From contig JAFQEB010000067.1 of the NCBI GenBank assembly GCA_017399225.1, forward strand, positions 1-16,235: 16,235 nt of DNA, in the 5' to 3' direction. A model generated the notes under the pieces. The model was not told the DNA's origin. It worked only from the letters and a program-made list of their open reading frames with translations, and did not search any database. The number at the start of each line of letters is the position of its first letter. The stretch's first letter is position 1. A program made the position numbers and the translations under genes. This stretch comes from Clostridia bacterium (GTDB taxonomy: Bacteria > Bacillota_A > Clostridia > Christensenellales > Aristaeellaceae). Positions 1 through 7,144 of the stretch are shown in pieces.

Positions 1-105
1 GATATCCACCTTCAGTTCCTTCTTGGTAGAACCGGTCTCAAACGTCTCACCGCACACGCAGCGAACGATGCACTTGCCGTAGTTGGGATGGATCTTTTCC
101 TTCAT
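1..105 (-). CDS. rpmE: 50S ribosomal protein L31 (partial, C-terminus off window)
   Basis: Large-subunit ribosomal protein L31, cut by the window edge. The visible 35 residues read [20 protein letters not shown] and continue with [14 protein letters not shown], a near-textbook L31 start. Cys16 and Cys18 are the first half of the zinc-binding cysteine set of the zinc-containing (C+) L31 type; the second Cys pair would lie outside the window. The ATG at 103-105 is preceded by AGAGGTG as ribosome binding site. The gene lies directly downstream of rho on the same strand, the usual Bacillota arrangement, but has its own promoter in the 133-nt gap, so it can be expressed without rho. Identity is secure from the N-terminal sequence. 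Confidence 0.95.
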   Translation of the reverse strand, partial: MKEKIHPNYGKCIVRCVCGETFETGSTKKELKVDI

Positions 106-160
106 TGCGATTTCACCTCTTTCGCGTATGCAATGATCGGCTCTATTAGCCGCGACCCCT

Positions 161-189
161 ATTGTATCACATTCATTGGGGGAATGCAA
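161..189 (-). promoter_or_regulatory. sigma-A type promoter for rpmE
   Basis: On the minus strand: -35 TTGCAT (184-189), 17-nt spacer, -10 TACAAT (161-166) with a TG one base before it (extended -10). It lies between the rho stop and the rpmE start. The predicted leader holds a small hairpin, CGGCT/AGCCG with a 5-nt loop, at 138-152. Its role is unknown. Confidence 0.75.
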
Positions 190-238
190 GGGGTCTGCAA
201 GGCTTTTTTTCGAGTCCTGCGGGTTTTCTTTTGGGCGA

Positions 239-2065
239 TCAGCCCCGCAGGGCGGCAGCCCAGTCCTTGATGCGGGACAGCAGCTCCGCATTGGTGCCGG
301 TCTTGTCCAGCAGCTTGAGCAGCTCGGGGATCGCATCCTCCTCCCGGGGCAGCTCGCTGACCAGGCTGTGGATGGTTTTCAGACCTTCGATCTGCTCGGG
401 GGACATGATGCTTTCGGCGCGCCTGGTTCTGGAGAGGCGCAGGTCAATGGGCGGATAGACCCCGGCCTTGGCGTGGTAGGCACTGAGCACCAGCTCCAGG
501 TTGGCGGCGGCGCGGAACTCGCTGATGATGGCCTCGTCCACCTTGTTGACGCCGTCGTTGTTCATCGCGGCGATGACGGTCAGGGAGCCGCCCTCCCGCA
601 GGCTGCGGGCAGCGCCGAAGAGGCGCTTGGCCTTCTGCAGGCTGGCAGGGTTGACCATGCCGGGCACCTGGCGGCCCTGCTGCATTGCGGCAGTGGTGTA
701 GACCTTTGCCAGGGTGGTCAGGCTGTCCACCAGCAGCACCACGTCGCGCTTCTGCTCCGCCATGCGCTGGGCGTATTCCACCGCCAGGTCGGCCAGGCGC
801 AGGTGATTCTCCGGGGGCATGTCAAAGGTGGTGGCCAGCACGGGGCACTTCACCTGATCCCGCAGGAGCGTCACGTCCTCGGGGGTCTCGTTGAAGAGCA
901 GCACCAGCACCGCGGCCTCCGGGTGATTCTCGGTGATGACGTTGGCCAGGTGCTTCATCAGCAGGCGCTTGCCGGTCTTGGGCGGGCAGTGGAGAAGGGC
1001 ACGCTGGCCAAAGCCGATGGGGGTGATCAGGTCGATCAGCCGCATATCCTGCAGCTTTTCCGCGCTGCGGGATTCCAGGCAGATCCGGCGGGTCGGGTAA
1101 ACGGCAGTCAGTTCCTCAAAGAGCGGACGATTGATGGGGCCGTCGGCGGGGGCGCCATTGATGGCGGTGACGTAGAGCAGCGCGGCATACTTATCCCCGT
1201 CGCGCAGGGGACGCACCTTGCCGGTGATACGGTCGCCCGTGCGCAGGGCAAAGCGACGCACCTGTGCGGCAGAGACGTAAATATCCTTGACCGAGGACAG
1301 CAGGCTGTCGGAACGCAGGAAGCCGTAGCCGTCCGGGTGCAGTTCCAGCACGCCGCTGCCATCCAGGCACTCGCTGGGCGTGAGCATCTCGCTGGGGGCG
1401 GCGCTTGCCGCAGGGGCGGCGGGACGCTGCTCAAAGGCGGGGCGCTGTTCGTAAGCAGGCCGTGCGGGCTGCTCATAGGCGGGGCGCTGCTCGTAAGCCG
1501 GGCGGGCAGGCTGGTCGTAGGCGGGGCGCTGCTGGAACCGGGGCGCATCGCCGTAAGCGGGACGGCGCTCCTGCGGATAGGCAGGGCGCTGCTCATAGGC
1601 GGGACGGGCGGGCGGCTCGGCACGGATGGGACGCTCCTCCTCATGGGCGGCAGGGGCGGGCTCCTGGGCGGCGGGGCCGAAGCGGGGCGTGAAGCCCACG
1701 GGCCGGGTCGTCTGCGTGCGCTGGGGCTCCGCAGCGGCGGGCGTGCGGGGCGCTGCGGGGCGGCTGTTGTAGGCCGGGGCCTGATAGGCCGGCTTGCTGT
1801 TGAAGCGGGGGGCGACGTAGGCCTGCCGGAAGCTGGGCACGGGCGTCTCCGCAGCGGGAGCTTCCGTCTTTTCGGGGGCAGCGGGCGCAGCGGGCGTGGC
1901 CGCCTCTGCGTGGCCTTCGTCCTTGGCGGAGCTTTCGGCCATGGCGGCGCTCAGACGCTCGACGATGCCCTGCTTGGAGATGCCGGCGCTCAGCGGCACG
2001 TGCAGCTCCTTGGCCAGCTTGCGCAGTTCGATCACCGTCATTGCGGAAAGGTTCTGTTCGGACAT
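239..2065 (-). CDS. rho: Rho-family transcription termination factor with long repeat linker and degenerate ATPase site
   Basis: 608 residues; typical Rho is about 420. Domains: N-terminal Rho-N helical domain (about 1-45); Pro/Ala/Tyr/Gln-rich linker (about 50-225) with [13 protein letters not shown] repeats; cold-shock-like RNA-binding domain (about 228-303) with conserved GYGFLR, DIYVS and RRFALRTGD; RecA-like motor domain (about 345-560). Known Rho is a hexameric ATP-driven RNA translocase that ends transcription. Here the motor has odd substitutions at positions normally invariant: the Walker A reads PPKTGKR (361-367), with Arg for Thr; FNETPE (391-396) replaces the usual DERPEE context, losing an Arg; DSLTT (447-451) replaces DSITR; and LSAY (527-530) replaces LSRK, removing the arginine finger. 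The catalytic Glu (E393), the DS pair and the R-loop Lys (K508) remain. The start has AAGGAGG 7 nt upstream. The gene follows the methyltransferase gene by 34 nt in one operon and precedes rpmE. Family assignment is sure; ATPase activity is doubtful. Confidence 0.93.
   Translation of the reverse strand: MSEQNLSAMTVIELRKLAKELHVPLSAGISKQGIVERLSAAMAESSAKDEGHAEAATPAAPAAPEKTEAPAAETPVPSFRQAYVAPRFNSKPAYQAPAYNSRPAAPRTPAAAEPQRTQTTRPVGFTPRFGPAAQEPAPAAHEEERPIRAEPPARPAYEQRPAYPQERRPAYGDAPRFQQRPAYDQPARPAYEQRPAYEQPARPAYEQRPAFEQRPAAPAASAAPSEMLTPSECLDGSGVLELHPDGYGFLRSDSLLSSVKDIYVSAAQVRRFALRTGDRITGKVRPLRDGDKYAALLYVTAINGAPADGPINRPLFEELTAVYPTRRICLESRSAEKLQDMRLIDLITPIGFGQRALLHCPPKTGKRLLMKHLANVITENHPEAAVLVLLFNETPEDVTLLRDQVKCPVLATTFDMPPENHLRLADLAVEYAQRMAEQKRDVVLLVDSLTTLAKVYTTAAMQQGRQVPGMVNPASLQKAKRLFGAARSLREGGSLTVIAAMNNDGVNKVDEAIISEFRAAANLELVLSAYHAKAGVYPPIDLRLSRTRRAESIMSPEQIEGLKTIHSLVSELPREEDAIPELLKLLDKTGTNAELLSRIKDWAAALRG
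1417..1610 (-). repeat. tandem degenerate repeats in the rho linker (PAYEQRPAY type)
   Basis: Codes for rho residues about 153-217. The units [18 protein letters not shown] and RPAFEQ recur nine to ten times, with [12 protein letters not shown] almost exactly duplicated. At DNA level GGCGGGGCGCTGCTC-like units recur. The region is predicted to be disordered, and its length probably varies between strains. Confidence 0.8.
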
Positions 2066-2099
2066 GGGATTGCCTCCTTAAACAAGCGGAAAAGCGTCT

Positions 2100-3107
2100 T
2101 CAGCGGCGGGCCACGATGAAATCGCGGGTGACGGCCGTCTCAACAAAGTGCTGGAAATCATCATAGGGCGCTTCGGTCAGCGGGGTGAAGCCTGCGTCGG
2201 TCAGCATCCGGCACAGGTCCGCCTTCTTGAGCGTCAGGGTGTTGAAGCTCAGGGCGATGGCGCCGCCGGGGCGCAGGGCCTGCCGCCATGCGGGCAGCGC
2301 GCGGTTCATCACCTGGGCAAAGCTCTCCGTCCGGCGGCCCTCCTGGGGGGCGTGCTGTACGCCGTAGGGGAGATCGCTGACGATCAGGTGGGCGGGGGCC
2401 TTCTTCATCAGCTCGCCCGCCAGCGCCGTGTCGCCCAGATAGAGCGAAAGCGTGCGGGTGTCGCCGGATTTGAAATGCTCCTTCGTATCTGCGATGGTAT
2501 AAATGGCCTCGGGCACGGCGTGCTTGCGGACGGTACGGCTGCCCTGATCCAGCTTGTGCTTGAGCCTGTGGAACTGCAGGTGCCGCTCGAAGTAATCGGC
2601 GGCTTCCTTCAGGTCGCGGCGGTCGATGTCCACGCCGGCGGCGTTCATGCCCTGCTGCAGGGCCACAAAGCAGGTGGTGCCCCGGCCGCACATGGGGTCG
2701 AGGACGGTCAGCGGCTCATCGGCGGCGAAGAAATCGCTGGCGGCATGGGCGCAGTTGAGCATCATCCGGGTGAAGACCGCGCTGGTCTTGCCCTTGTATT
2801 TGAGTACCTCGGCCAGATCCTCGGTGAGGTAATTGTGATCCGCCTTCTCCAGCGGGCGCAGGAATTCCCCCTGCTTTTCGCAGATCATCAGTGCCGCGCT
2901 GTGCCGGGAAAGGGCGGAGAGCTGCACGTCGGTCAGGGCGTCCGCCTCAAAGGAGAGGAAGGCAACGCCGCCGACGGTGGTGTGGGAAACCTCGCCGGAG
3001 ATCCCCAGCGCGCCAAGAATACACCGAAGCTCGGCCTGACCGAGCTTCAGCTGTGCTTCGCGGTAACGGATATTCGCGTGCGGCGTCAATTGAAATAAGA
3101 ACAGCAT
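2100..3107 (-). CDS. THUMP/Trm11-like SAM-dependent RNA methyltransferase
   Basis: 335 residues. The C-terminal half is a class I methyltransferase: the SAM-binding motif is DPMCGRGTT (137-145), followed by an acidic strand end GVDID (158-162), and the catalytic motif IV is SDLPYG (244-249). This combination, with about 110 residues of N-terminal RNA-binding-like sequence, resembles the Trm11/TrmG10/THUMPD group that makes N2-methylguanosine in tRNA. The exact target cannot be read from sequence. I chose the ATG at 3105-3107 (MLFLFQLTPH) because GAAAGAGG lies 6 nt upstream; an in-frame ATG 33 nt further upstream lacks a site. The gene has its own promoter at 3158-3186 and runs 34 nt ahead of rho in the same operon. 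It could also be annotated as a generic UPF0020-type methyltransferase. Confidence 0.82.
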   Translation of the reverse strand: MLFLFQLTPHANIRYREAQLKLGQAELRCILGALGISGEVSHTTVGGVAFLSFEADALTDVQLSALSRHSAALMICEKQGEFLRPLEKADHNYLTEDLAEVLKYKGKTSAVFTRMMLNCAHAASDFFAADEPLTVLDPMCGRGTTCFVALQQGMNAAGVDIDRRDLKEAADYFERHLQFHRLKHKLDQGSRTVRKHAVPEAIYTIADTKEHFKSGDTRTLSLYLGDTALAGELMKKAPAHLIVSDLPYGVQHAPQEGRRTESFAQVMNRALPAWRQALRPGGAIALSFNTLTLKKADLCRMLTDAGFTPLTEAPYDDFQHFVETAVTRDFIVARR

Positions 3108-3157
3108 GAAAAGCCTCTTTCTTCGGGTGATTATTGGCAATGATATATGATGTAATC

Positions 3158-3186
3158 AGTATAGCAAAGATTGAATCGGCGCGCAA
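3158..3186 (-). promoter_or_regulatory. sigma-A type promoter for the methyltransferase-rho operon
   Basis: On the minus strand: -35 TTGCGC (3181-3186), 17-nt spacer, -10 TATACT (3158-3163). It lies between the rpsU terminator and the methyltransferase start. The same two hexamers and the same spacing recur in the mscL promoter. Confidence 0.75.
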
Positions 3187-3233
3187 GAGGAATTTTGCTG
3201 TACAGATCAAATTTGAAACTTGTACACATAACG

Positions 3234-3261
3234 AAAAACCCCTTCCCAAAGCGGGAAGGGG
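3234..3261 (-). terminator. rho-independent terminator downstream of rpsU
   Basis: A perfect 9-bp stem CCCCTTCCC/GGGAAGGGG with a 5-nt loop, followed on the minus strand by five T. It sits 22 nt after the rpsU stop. The opposite strand also runs into a T-rich stretch. Confidence 0.9.
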
Positions 3262-3283
3262 CGTTTCTTTCGGTTCAGAAAGA

Positions 3284-3457
3284 TTAATACTTGCGCTTGC
3301 GGGCAGCCTCAGCCTTCTTCTTGCGCTTCACGCTGGGCTTCTCGTAATGCTCACGCTTGCGGACCTCCTGGATGACGCCTGCGCGGGCGCACTGACGCTT
3401 AAAGCGCTTCAGGGCGCTCTCCAGGGATTCGTTCTCACGGACGCGTACCTCGGACAC
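3284..3457 (-). CDS. rpsU: 30S ribosomal protein S21
   Basis: 57-residue small-subunit protein S21, starting [20 protein letters not shown] after the initiator and ending in a strongly basic tail ([15 protein letters not shown]). This matches the family across its full length, including the [12 protein letters not shown] segment. The start is GTG at 3455-3457, chosen because AAAGGAGGGAG lies just upstream and the protein then begins exactly where S21 does. S21 binds the small subunit near the 16S rRNA 3' end and helps initiation. It has its own strong promoter and strong terminator, so it can be made as a single gene, although read-through from the upstream HIT gene is possible because no clear terminator separates them. 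Confidence 0.95.
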   Translation of the reverse strand: MSEVRVRENESLESALKRFKRQCARAGVIQEVRKREHYEKPSVKRKKKAEAARKRKY

Positions 3458-3531
3458 TGTTCTCCCTCCTTTCGCTCATCTCGCCTTGACATCAGCCAAA
3501 TAGACAGACGGATGGCGAAAACCGTACAGAC

Positions 3532-3560
3532 ATTTTAGCATAAAGCGATTCGCTCGTCAA
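3532..3560 (-). promoter_or_regulatory. sigma-A type promoter for rpsU
   Basis: On the minus strand: -35 TTGACG (3555-3560), 17-nt spacer, -10 TAAAAT (3532-3537) with an extended -10 TG. It lies between the HIT gene stop and the rpsU GTG start. Confidence 0.85.
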
Positions 3561-3622
3561 TGCCTAATTTTCCGATTTTACAGATATTTTTTGTCATCCG
3601 GCACGGAAAAACCTGCGGGGCG

Positions 3623-3964
3623 TCAGTCCATGCGCTCGCTGAGCTGCTTGCCGCCCAGCACATGGAAGTGCAGGTGGCTCACGCTCTGGCAGGCGTCGGC
3701 GCCGCAGTTGGATACCGTGCGGAAGCCGCCGGTCAGCTTTTCCAGCTCGGCGACCTTCTTTACCGCGCGCAGGCAGGCGGCGAGGGCAGCGTCGTCCAGC
3801 TCATCCACGGCGGACATGCCGCTCACATGCTGCTTGGGCACTACCAGCACATGGGTGGGGGCCATGGGGTTGATGTCGCGGAAGGCGTAGGTCTTTTCGT
3901 CCTGGTACACGCAGGTGGAGGGGATGTCGCCCTTGATGATCTTGCAGAACAGGCAGTTATCCAT
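3623..3964 (-). CDS. HIT-family (HinT-like) nucleotide hydrolase
   Basis: 113 residues, full length for the HinT branch. It shows CLFCKII near the N-terminus (CxxC, Cys4 and Cys7), the central DINPMAPTHVLVVPK segment, and the histidine triad HLHFHV (His97, His99, His101) preceded by the usual SNCGADACQSVS. HinT proteins are small cytosolic dimers that hydrolyse nucleoside phosphoramidates and aminoacyl-adenylates; the physiological substrate here is unknown. GGAAGGAA lies upstream of the ATG. It is the last gene of the prmA-rsmE-mtaB-HIT run, 27 nt after mtaB, and is followed by rpsU, a common Clostridia order. Confidence 0.93.
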   Translation of the reverse strand: MDNCLFCKIIKGDIPSTCVYQDEKTYAFRDINPMAPTHVLVVPKQHVSGMSAVDELDDAALAACLRAVKKVAELEKLTGGFRTVSNCGADACQSVSHLHFHVLGGKQLSERMD

Positions 3965-3991
3965 GATATCAGTTCCTTCCTAAATATATTG

Positions 3992-5284
3992 TCAGATGAT
4001 CTCCCCGGTCATGCCTTCCGCCGTCGGGTTCGTCAGGCGGACGGTCACGATGCGCCCCGGAATGCAGGCGGGGCAGTCGGCGATGGTGACGGGGATGTAC
4101 TCCGGCGTATAGCCGTGCCAGAGGCCGCCGATCTTTTCCTCGATCAGTACGGTGGATTCCTTGCCAACCCACTGCGCCTGATAGGCCGCGGCGGTTTCCT
4201 CGCCCAGGGCGATGAGCTCCCGGGTGCGGCGCTCCTTGACGGCCTTCGTCAGCTGGCCGGGCATGACCGCTGCCTTTGTGCCCTCGCGGGGGGAGTAAGG
4301 GAAGACGTGGATCTTCGCATATCCCACGTCCCGGATGACCTGTCGGGTTTCCTCGTATTCCGCCTCGGTTTCGCCGGGGAAGCAGGTCAGCACGTCGGTG
4401 GTGAAGGCGGCCATTGGGAAGGCCGCGCGCAGGTTCGCCACCGCCTGCATGTACATGGTCATGTTGTAGCGGCGGGCCATGCGGGCCAGCACGGTGTTGC
4501 TGCCGGACTGCAGCGCCAGGTGGAACTGCGCACAAACCTTGGGCATTGCTGCCAGCGCCTTGGAGAACTCTACCGTCGCGATGGTCGGCTCCAGGCTGCC
4601 CAGGCGGATGCGCTGCACGCCCTCCACCTCATGCACCACGCGGATGGCATCCAGCAGGGTTGAGCCGTCGCCCAGATCCTTGCCGTAGCTGCTCAGGTGG
4701 ATGCCTGTCAGCACCAGCTCGGTGTATCCGGCGGCGACCAGGCGCTTCGTCTCTTCGCGGATGTTGTCAAGGCTGCGGCTGCGGATCGGCCCGCGCACGC
4801 TGGGGATGATGCAGTAGGTGCAGTGGTTGTTGCAGCCCTCCTGGATTTTGAGGGTCGCCCGGGTGTGCTCGTCCTGGGTGGTGATGGTCAGCTCCTCGAA
4901 GGGGGTGGCGGCGTTCAGCTCGTTGACGGCGCTGACGGGGCCGTCCGTGATGGCCTTCTCCAGCAGCTCGACCACCTGATCCCGGTGCTGGGTACCGATG
5001 ATGAGCTTCGCGCCGGTCTCCAGCAATTCCGCTCCTTTGCGCTGGGCAAGGCAGCCTGCCAGAACGATGGCGCTCTCCGGGTGCTCCCGGCGCAGGCGGC
5101 GGGTGAGCTGCATGGACTTCTTGTCGCCCGTGCCGGTGACGGTGCAGGTGTTGATGACGTACACATCCGCAGCCGCTTCAAAGGGAACGACCTCGTACCC
5201 GGCCGCACGGAATTTCTCCAGCATCGCCTGGGTATCGTACTGGTTCACCTTGCAGCCGAGGGTGTGGAAAGCAACGGTTTTCAT
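3992..5284 (-). CDS. mtaB: tRNA t6A37 methylthiotransferase MtaB
   Basis: 430-residue radical-SAM methylthiotransferase that adds a methylthio group to t6A37 of ANN-decoding tRNAs. The N-terminal cluster domain has Cys11 (TLGCKVNQYD), Cys47 (INTCTVT) and Cys78 (AGCLAQR). The radical-SAM cluster is CNNHCTYC (Cys151, Cys155, Cys158), followed by IIPSVRGPIRSR. A TRAM-like domain fills the end (about 372-430). TLGCKVNQY and the RGPIRSR motif favour MtaB over MiaB. It starts 3 nt after the rsmE stop, so translation is probably coupled, and it belongs to the prmA operon. Confidence 0.94.
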   Translation of the reverse strand: MKTVAFHTLGCKVNQYDTQAMLEKFRAAGYEVVPFEAAADVYVINTCTVTGTGDKKSMQLTRRLRREHPESAIVLAGCLAQRKGAELLETGAKLIIGTQHRDQVVELLEKAITDGPVSAVNELNAATPFEELTITTQDEHTRATLKIQEGCNNHCTYCIIPSVRGPIRSRSLDNIREETKRLVAAGYTELVLTGIHLSSYGKDLGDGSTLLDAIRVVHEVEGVQRIRLGSLEPTIATVEFSKALAAMPKVCAQFHLALQSGSNTVLARMARRYNMTMYMQAVANLRAAFPMAAFTTDVLTCFPGETEAEYEETRQVIRDVGYAKIHVFPYSPREGTKAAVMPGQLTKAVKERRTRELIALGEETAAAYQAQWVGKESTVLIEEKIGGLWHGYTPEYIPVTIADCPACIPGRIVTVRLTNPTAEGMTGEII

Positions 5285-5287
5285 GGT

Positions 5288-6022
5288 TCACTCCATATCG
5301 CCGTAGAGGCAGAATAGCGCGCTCAAGGCGCAAAGACCGGCGGTCTCGGTGCGGAGGATGCGCGGGCCAAGGGTGACGGATTGGCAGTTCGCGTCCTTCA
5401 TCCGGGCGATCTCATCCTCGGACATGCCGCCTTCCGGGCCGATGACGATGGCCAGGTCGGTGACTTCCGGGTGCTCCTGATGGAAGCGGGCGAGGGAATA
5501 CCCCCGCGCGTCCTCCCACGGCACGATGGCCGCCTGATGCGCCGCGAGCTTCGTCAGCAGGTTCTTGAAGCTGATGGGCTCCGTCACCTGCATCATCTCG
5601 CACCGGCCGGACTGCTTGCAGGCCTCGCGGGCGATTTTCTGCCAGCGCTCCTGCTTCTTGCGGCCGTCCTTCGCGTCCAGCTGCACCACGCAGCGGCTCA
5701 TGGCGACGGGCACGACGGAACATGCACCCAGCTCAACGGACTTCTGCACGATCAGCTCCATCTTGTCCGCCTTGGGCAGGCCCTGGTAGAGGGTGATCCG
5801 GAGCTTGGCCTCGGTGGAGGGCATTTCGCCGGTGATGCGTACCTGTACCTCGCCGTCTCCTATGGACGCGATCTCGCCGGAGAAACGCTTGCCGACAGCA
5901 AACAGCTCGCAGGCTTCGCCCTGACGCATCCGCAGCACGCGGGTGGCGTGGCGGGCGTCCTCCTCGCAGAGGAAGGCGGTTTCGCCGTTTACGCCCCGGT
6001 CGTCAGCATAAAAGCGGTGCAT
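5288..6022 (-). CDS. rsmE: 16S rRNA m3U1498 methyltransferase RsmE
   Basis: 244 residues, normal length. It methylates N3 of U1498 in 16S rRNA in the assembled small subunit. It has an N-terminal PUA-like part (about 1-70), then a SPOUT domain with LYQGLPKADKMELIVQKSVE (79-98), IAREACKQSGR (130-140), IGPEGG (194-199) and the knot segment LGPRILRTETA (218-228). The family usually has LGKRILR or LGPRILR here, so nothing is missing. The ATG overlaps the prmA stop as TGATG, which indicates translational coupling. It is followed 3 nt later by mtaB. Confidence 0.95.
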   Translation of the reverse strand: MHRFYADDRGVNGETAFLCEEDARHATRVLRMRQGEACELFAVGKRFSGEIASIGDGEVQVRITGEMPSTEAKLRITLYQGLPKADKMELIVQKSVELGACSVVPVAMSRCVVQLDAKDGRKKQERWQKIAREACKQSGRCEMMQVTEPISFKNLLTKLAAHQAAIVPWEDARGYSLARFHQEHPEVTDLAIVIGPEGGMSEDEIARMKDANCQSVTLGPRILRTETAGLCALSALFCLYGDME

Positions 6023-6975
6023 CAGTCAGGCCTCCTGGACAGCATGGCGACCCACTCGCCCTTGCGGCGGATCTCAAGAATGGTGTAGTTGGCTTCGGTC
6101 AGGGCGTTGACCACGTCCTGCTCGCGCTCCTTGATGATGCCGGAGCAGATGAACAGGCCGCCCTCGACGATGTGGGGGATGAGGGGCTTTGCGAACATGC
6201 AGATGACGTCGGCGATGATGTTGGCCACACAGACCTCGCACACGCCGTCGGTGGATTCGAGCAGGTTGCCCTCCACCGCGCGGATGACGTTTTGCAGGTT
6301 GTTGTGCTCCACATTCTCCTTGGCCACCTTGACGGCCGTAGGGTCGATGTCGATGGCAAGCACGTCCTTTGCGCCGAGCATCGCCGCGCCGATGGCCAGG
6401 ATGCCAGAGCCGGTGCCCACGTCGATGACTGTGTTCACGGGCTGCTTCAGCATCACGTCCTCCAGCAGCTCCAGGCACATGCCGGTGGTCTCATGGGTGC
6501 CGGAGCCGAAGGCCATGCCGGGGTCGATCTCCATGACCAGGTCGTTCTCCTGGGCGTCGTAGAGCTCCCAGGTGGGCTTGACCACCAGCCTCTTGCCGGC
6601 GCGGAAGGGCTTGTAGAACTTCTTCCACACCTCTGACCAGTCCTCGTCGTGGACGTTGGCAGTGCCGATCTCCAGCGTGCCCATGTCGATGCCCAGGTCG
6701 GCGGACTTGAGTTCGGCCATGCGGGTCTTCAGCGCGCCCATGCGGTCGGCGAACTTCTCGTCCGGCTCAAACCAGGCGTGGACGACCACGTCCTCGGGCA
6801 GGGTGTTGATGAGGTTCGGATCAATGATCTCCCAGTAGCCGTTGGGCTTGTCGGGGTCGGGAATATCAGCACGATCCTCGACCATGGTGCCGGTCGCGCC
6901 CTCGGAAATCAGGGCCTCGGAGACGATATCCGCGCCCATGGTGGTGGTGTGTATGGTCAGTTCGACCCAATCCAT
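6022..6975 (-). CDS. prmA: ribosomal protein L11 methyltransferase PrmA
   Basis: 317-residue SAM-dependent enzyme that methylates lysines and the N-terminus of ribosomal protein L11. An N-terminal ferredoxin-like recognition domain (about 1-110) is followed by the catalytic domain with DPGMAFGSGTHETT (151-164), SAM motif VGTGSG (186-191), AIDIDP (207-212) and ANIIADV (251-257), all diagnostic for PrmA. AAAGGAAG lies 8 nt before the ATG. It is the first gene of the operon, behind a near-consensus promoter, and shares 1 nt with rsmE. Confidence 0.95.
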   Translation of the reverse strand: MDWVELTIHTTTMGADIVSEALISEGATGTMVEDRADIPDPDKPNGYWEIIDPNLINTLPEDVVVHAWFEPDEKFADRMGALKTRMAELKSADLGIDMGTLEIGTANVHDEDWSEVWKKFYKPFRAGKRLVVKPTWELYDAQENDLVMEIDPGMAFGSGTHETTGMCLELLEDVMLKQPVNTVIDVGTGSGILAIGAAMLGAKDVLAIDIDPTAVKVAKENVEHNNLQNVIRAVEGNLLESTDGVCEVCVANIIADVICMFAKPLIPHIVEGGLFICSGIIKEREQDVVNALTEANYTILEIRRKGEWVAMLSRRPD

Positions 6976-7014
6976 AAGTCATCTTCCTTTGCTTGAAAAT
7001 AATACACCAATTAT

Positions 7015-7043
7015 ATTATAGAACAAATGGCGCTTCAGGTCAA
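7015..7043 (-). promoter_or_regulatory. strong sigma-A promoter of the prmA operon
   Basis: On the minus strand: -35 TTGACC (7038-7043), 17-nt spacer, -10 TATAAT (7015-7020), nearly consensus. It faces away from the mscL promoter. Confidence 0.9.
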
Positions 7044-7044
7044 C

Positions 7045-7080
7045 GGGCGCAGGGAATTACACAAAAAATCCCTTGCGCCC
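7045..7080. repeat. inverted repeat between the divergent prmA and mscL promoters
   Basis: Arms GGGCGCAGGGA (7045-7055) and TCCCTTGCGCCC (7069-7080) pair with one bulged T, leaving a 13-nt AT-rich centre. The repeat abuts the prmA -35 box and overlaps the mscL -35 box, so it may be an operator. It is not placed to terminate any gene. Confidence 0.6.
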
Positions 7081-7101
7081 AAGGATTTGCTGTGGTATAC
7101 T
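7073..7101 (+). promoter_or_regulatory. sigma-A type promoter for mscL
   Basis: -35 TTGCGC (7073-7078), 17-nt spacer, -10 TATACT (7096-7101) with an extended -10 TG. The 5' leader to the ATG at 7145 is about 37 nt. Confidence 0.75.
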
Positions 7102-7144
7102 TGTCTTTGGATACAATCCGTTCAAGCAAAAGGAGGATAATGGC

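Noticed and set aside
196..256. Terminator at the end of rho (CCTGCGGG/CCCGCAGG pairing across the stop)
   Set aside because: On the transcribed minus strand the hairpin has a 20-nt loop and is followed by A-rich rather than U-rich sequence, so it does not qualify as an intrinsic terminator.
176..2119. 647-codon open frame on the plus strand, antisense to rho
   Set aside because: It is the mirror of a G+C-rich gene. Its translation is Gly/Ala/Gln/His-rich with no domain, it lacks a ribosome binding site, and rho is unmistakable on the other strand.
3461..3622. Terminator or small gene between the HIT gene and rpsU
   Set aside because: There is no stable hairpin with a U-run and no open frame with a ribosome binding site. 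Only the rpsU promoter is supported.
3560..4663. 367-codon open frame on the plus strand over the HIT and mtaB genes
   Set aside because: Antisense shadow of two well-identified genes, with low-complexity His/Gly/Ala composition. The same applies to the long frames opposite the methyltransferase, prmA, the five-repeat gene, the GGDEF gene and tilS.
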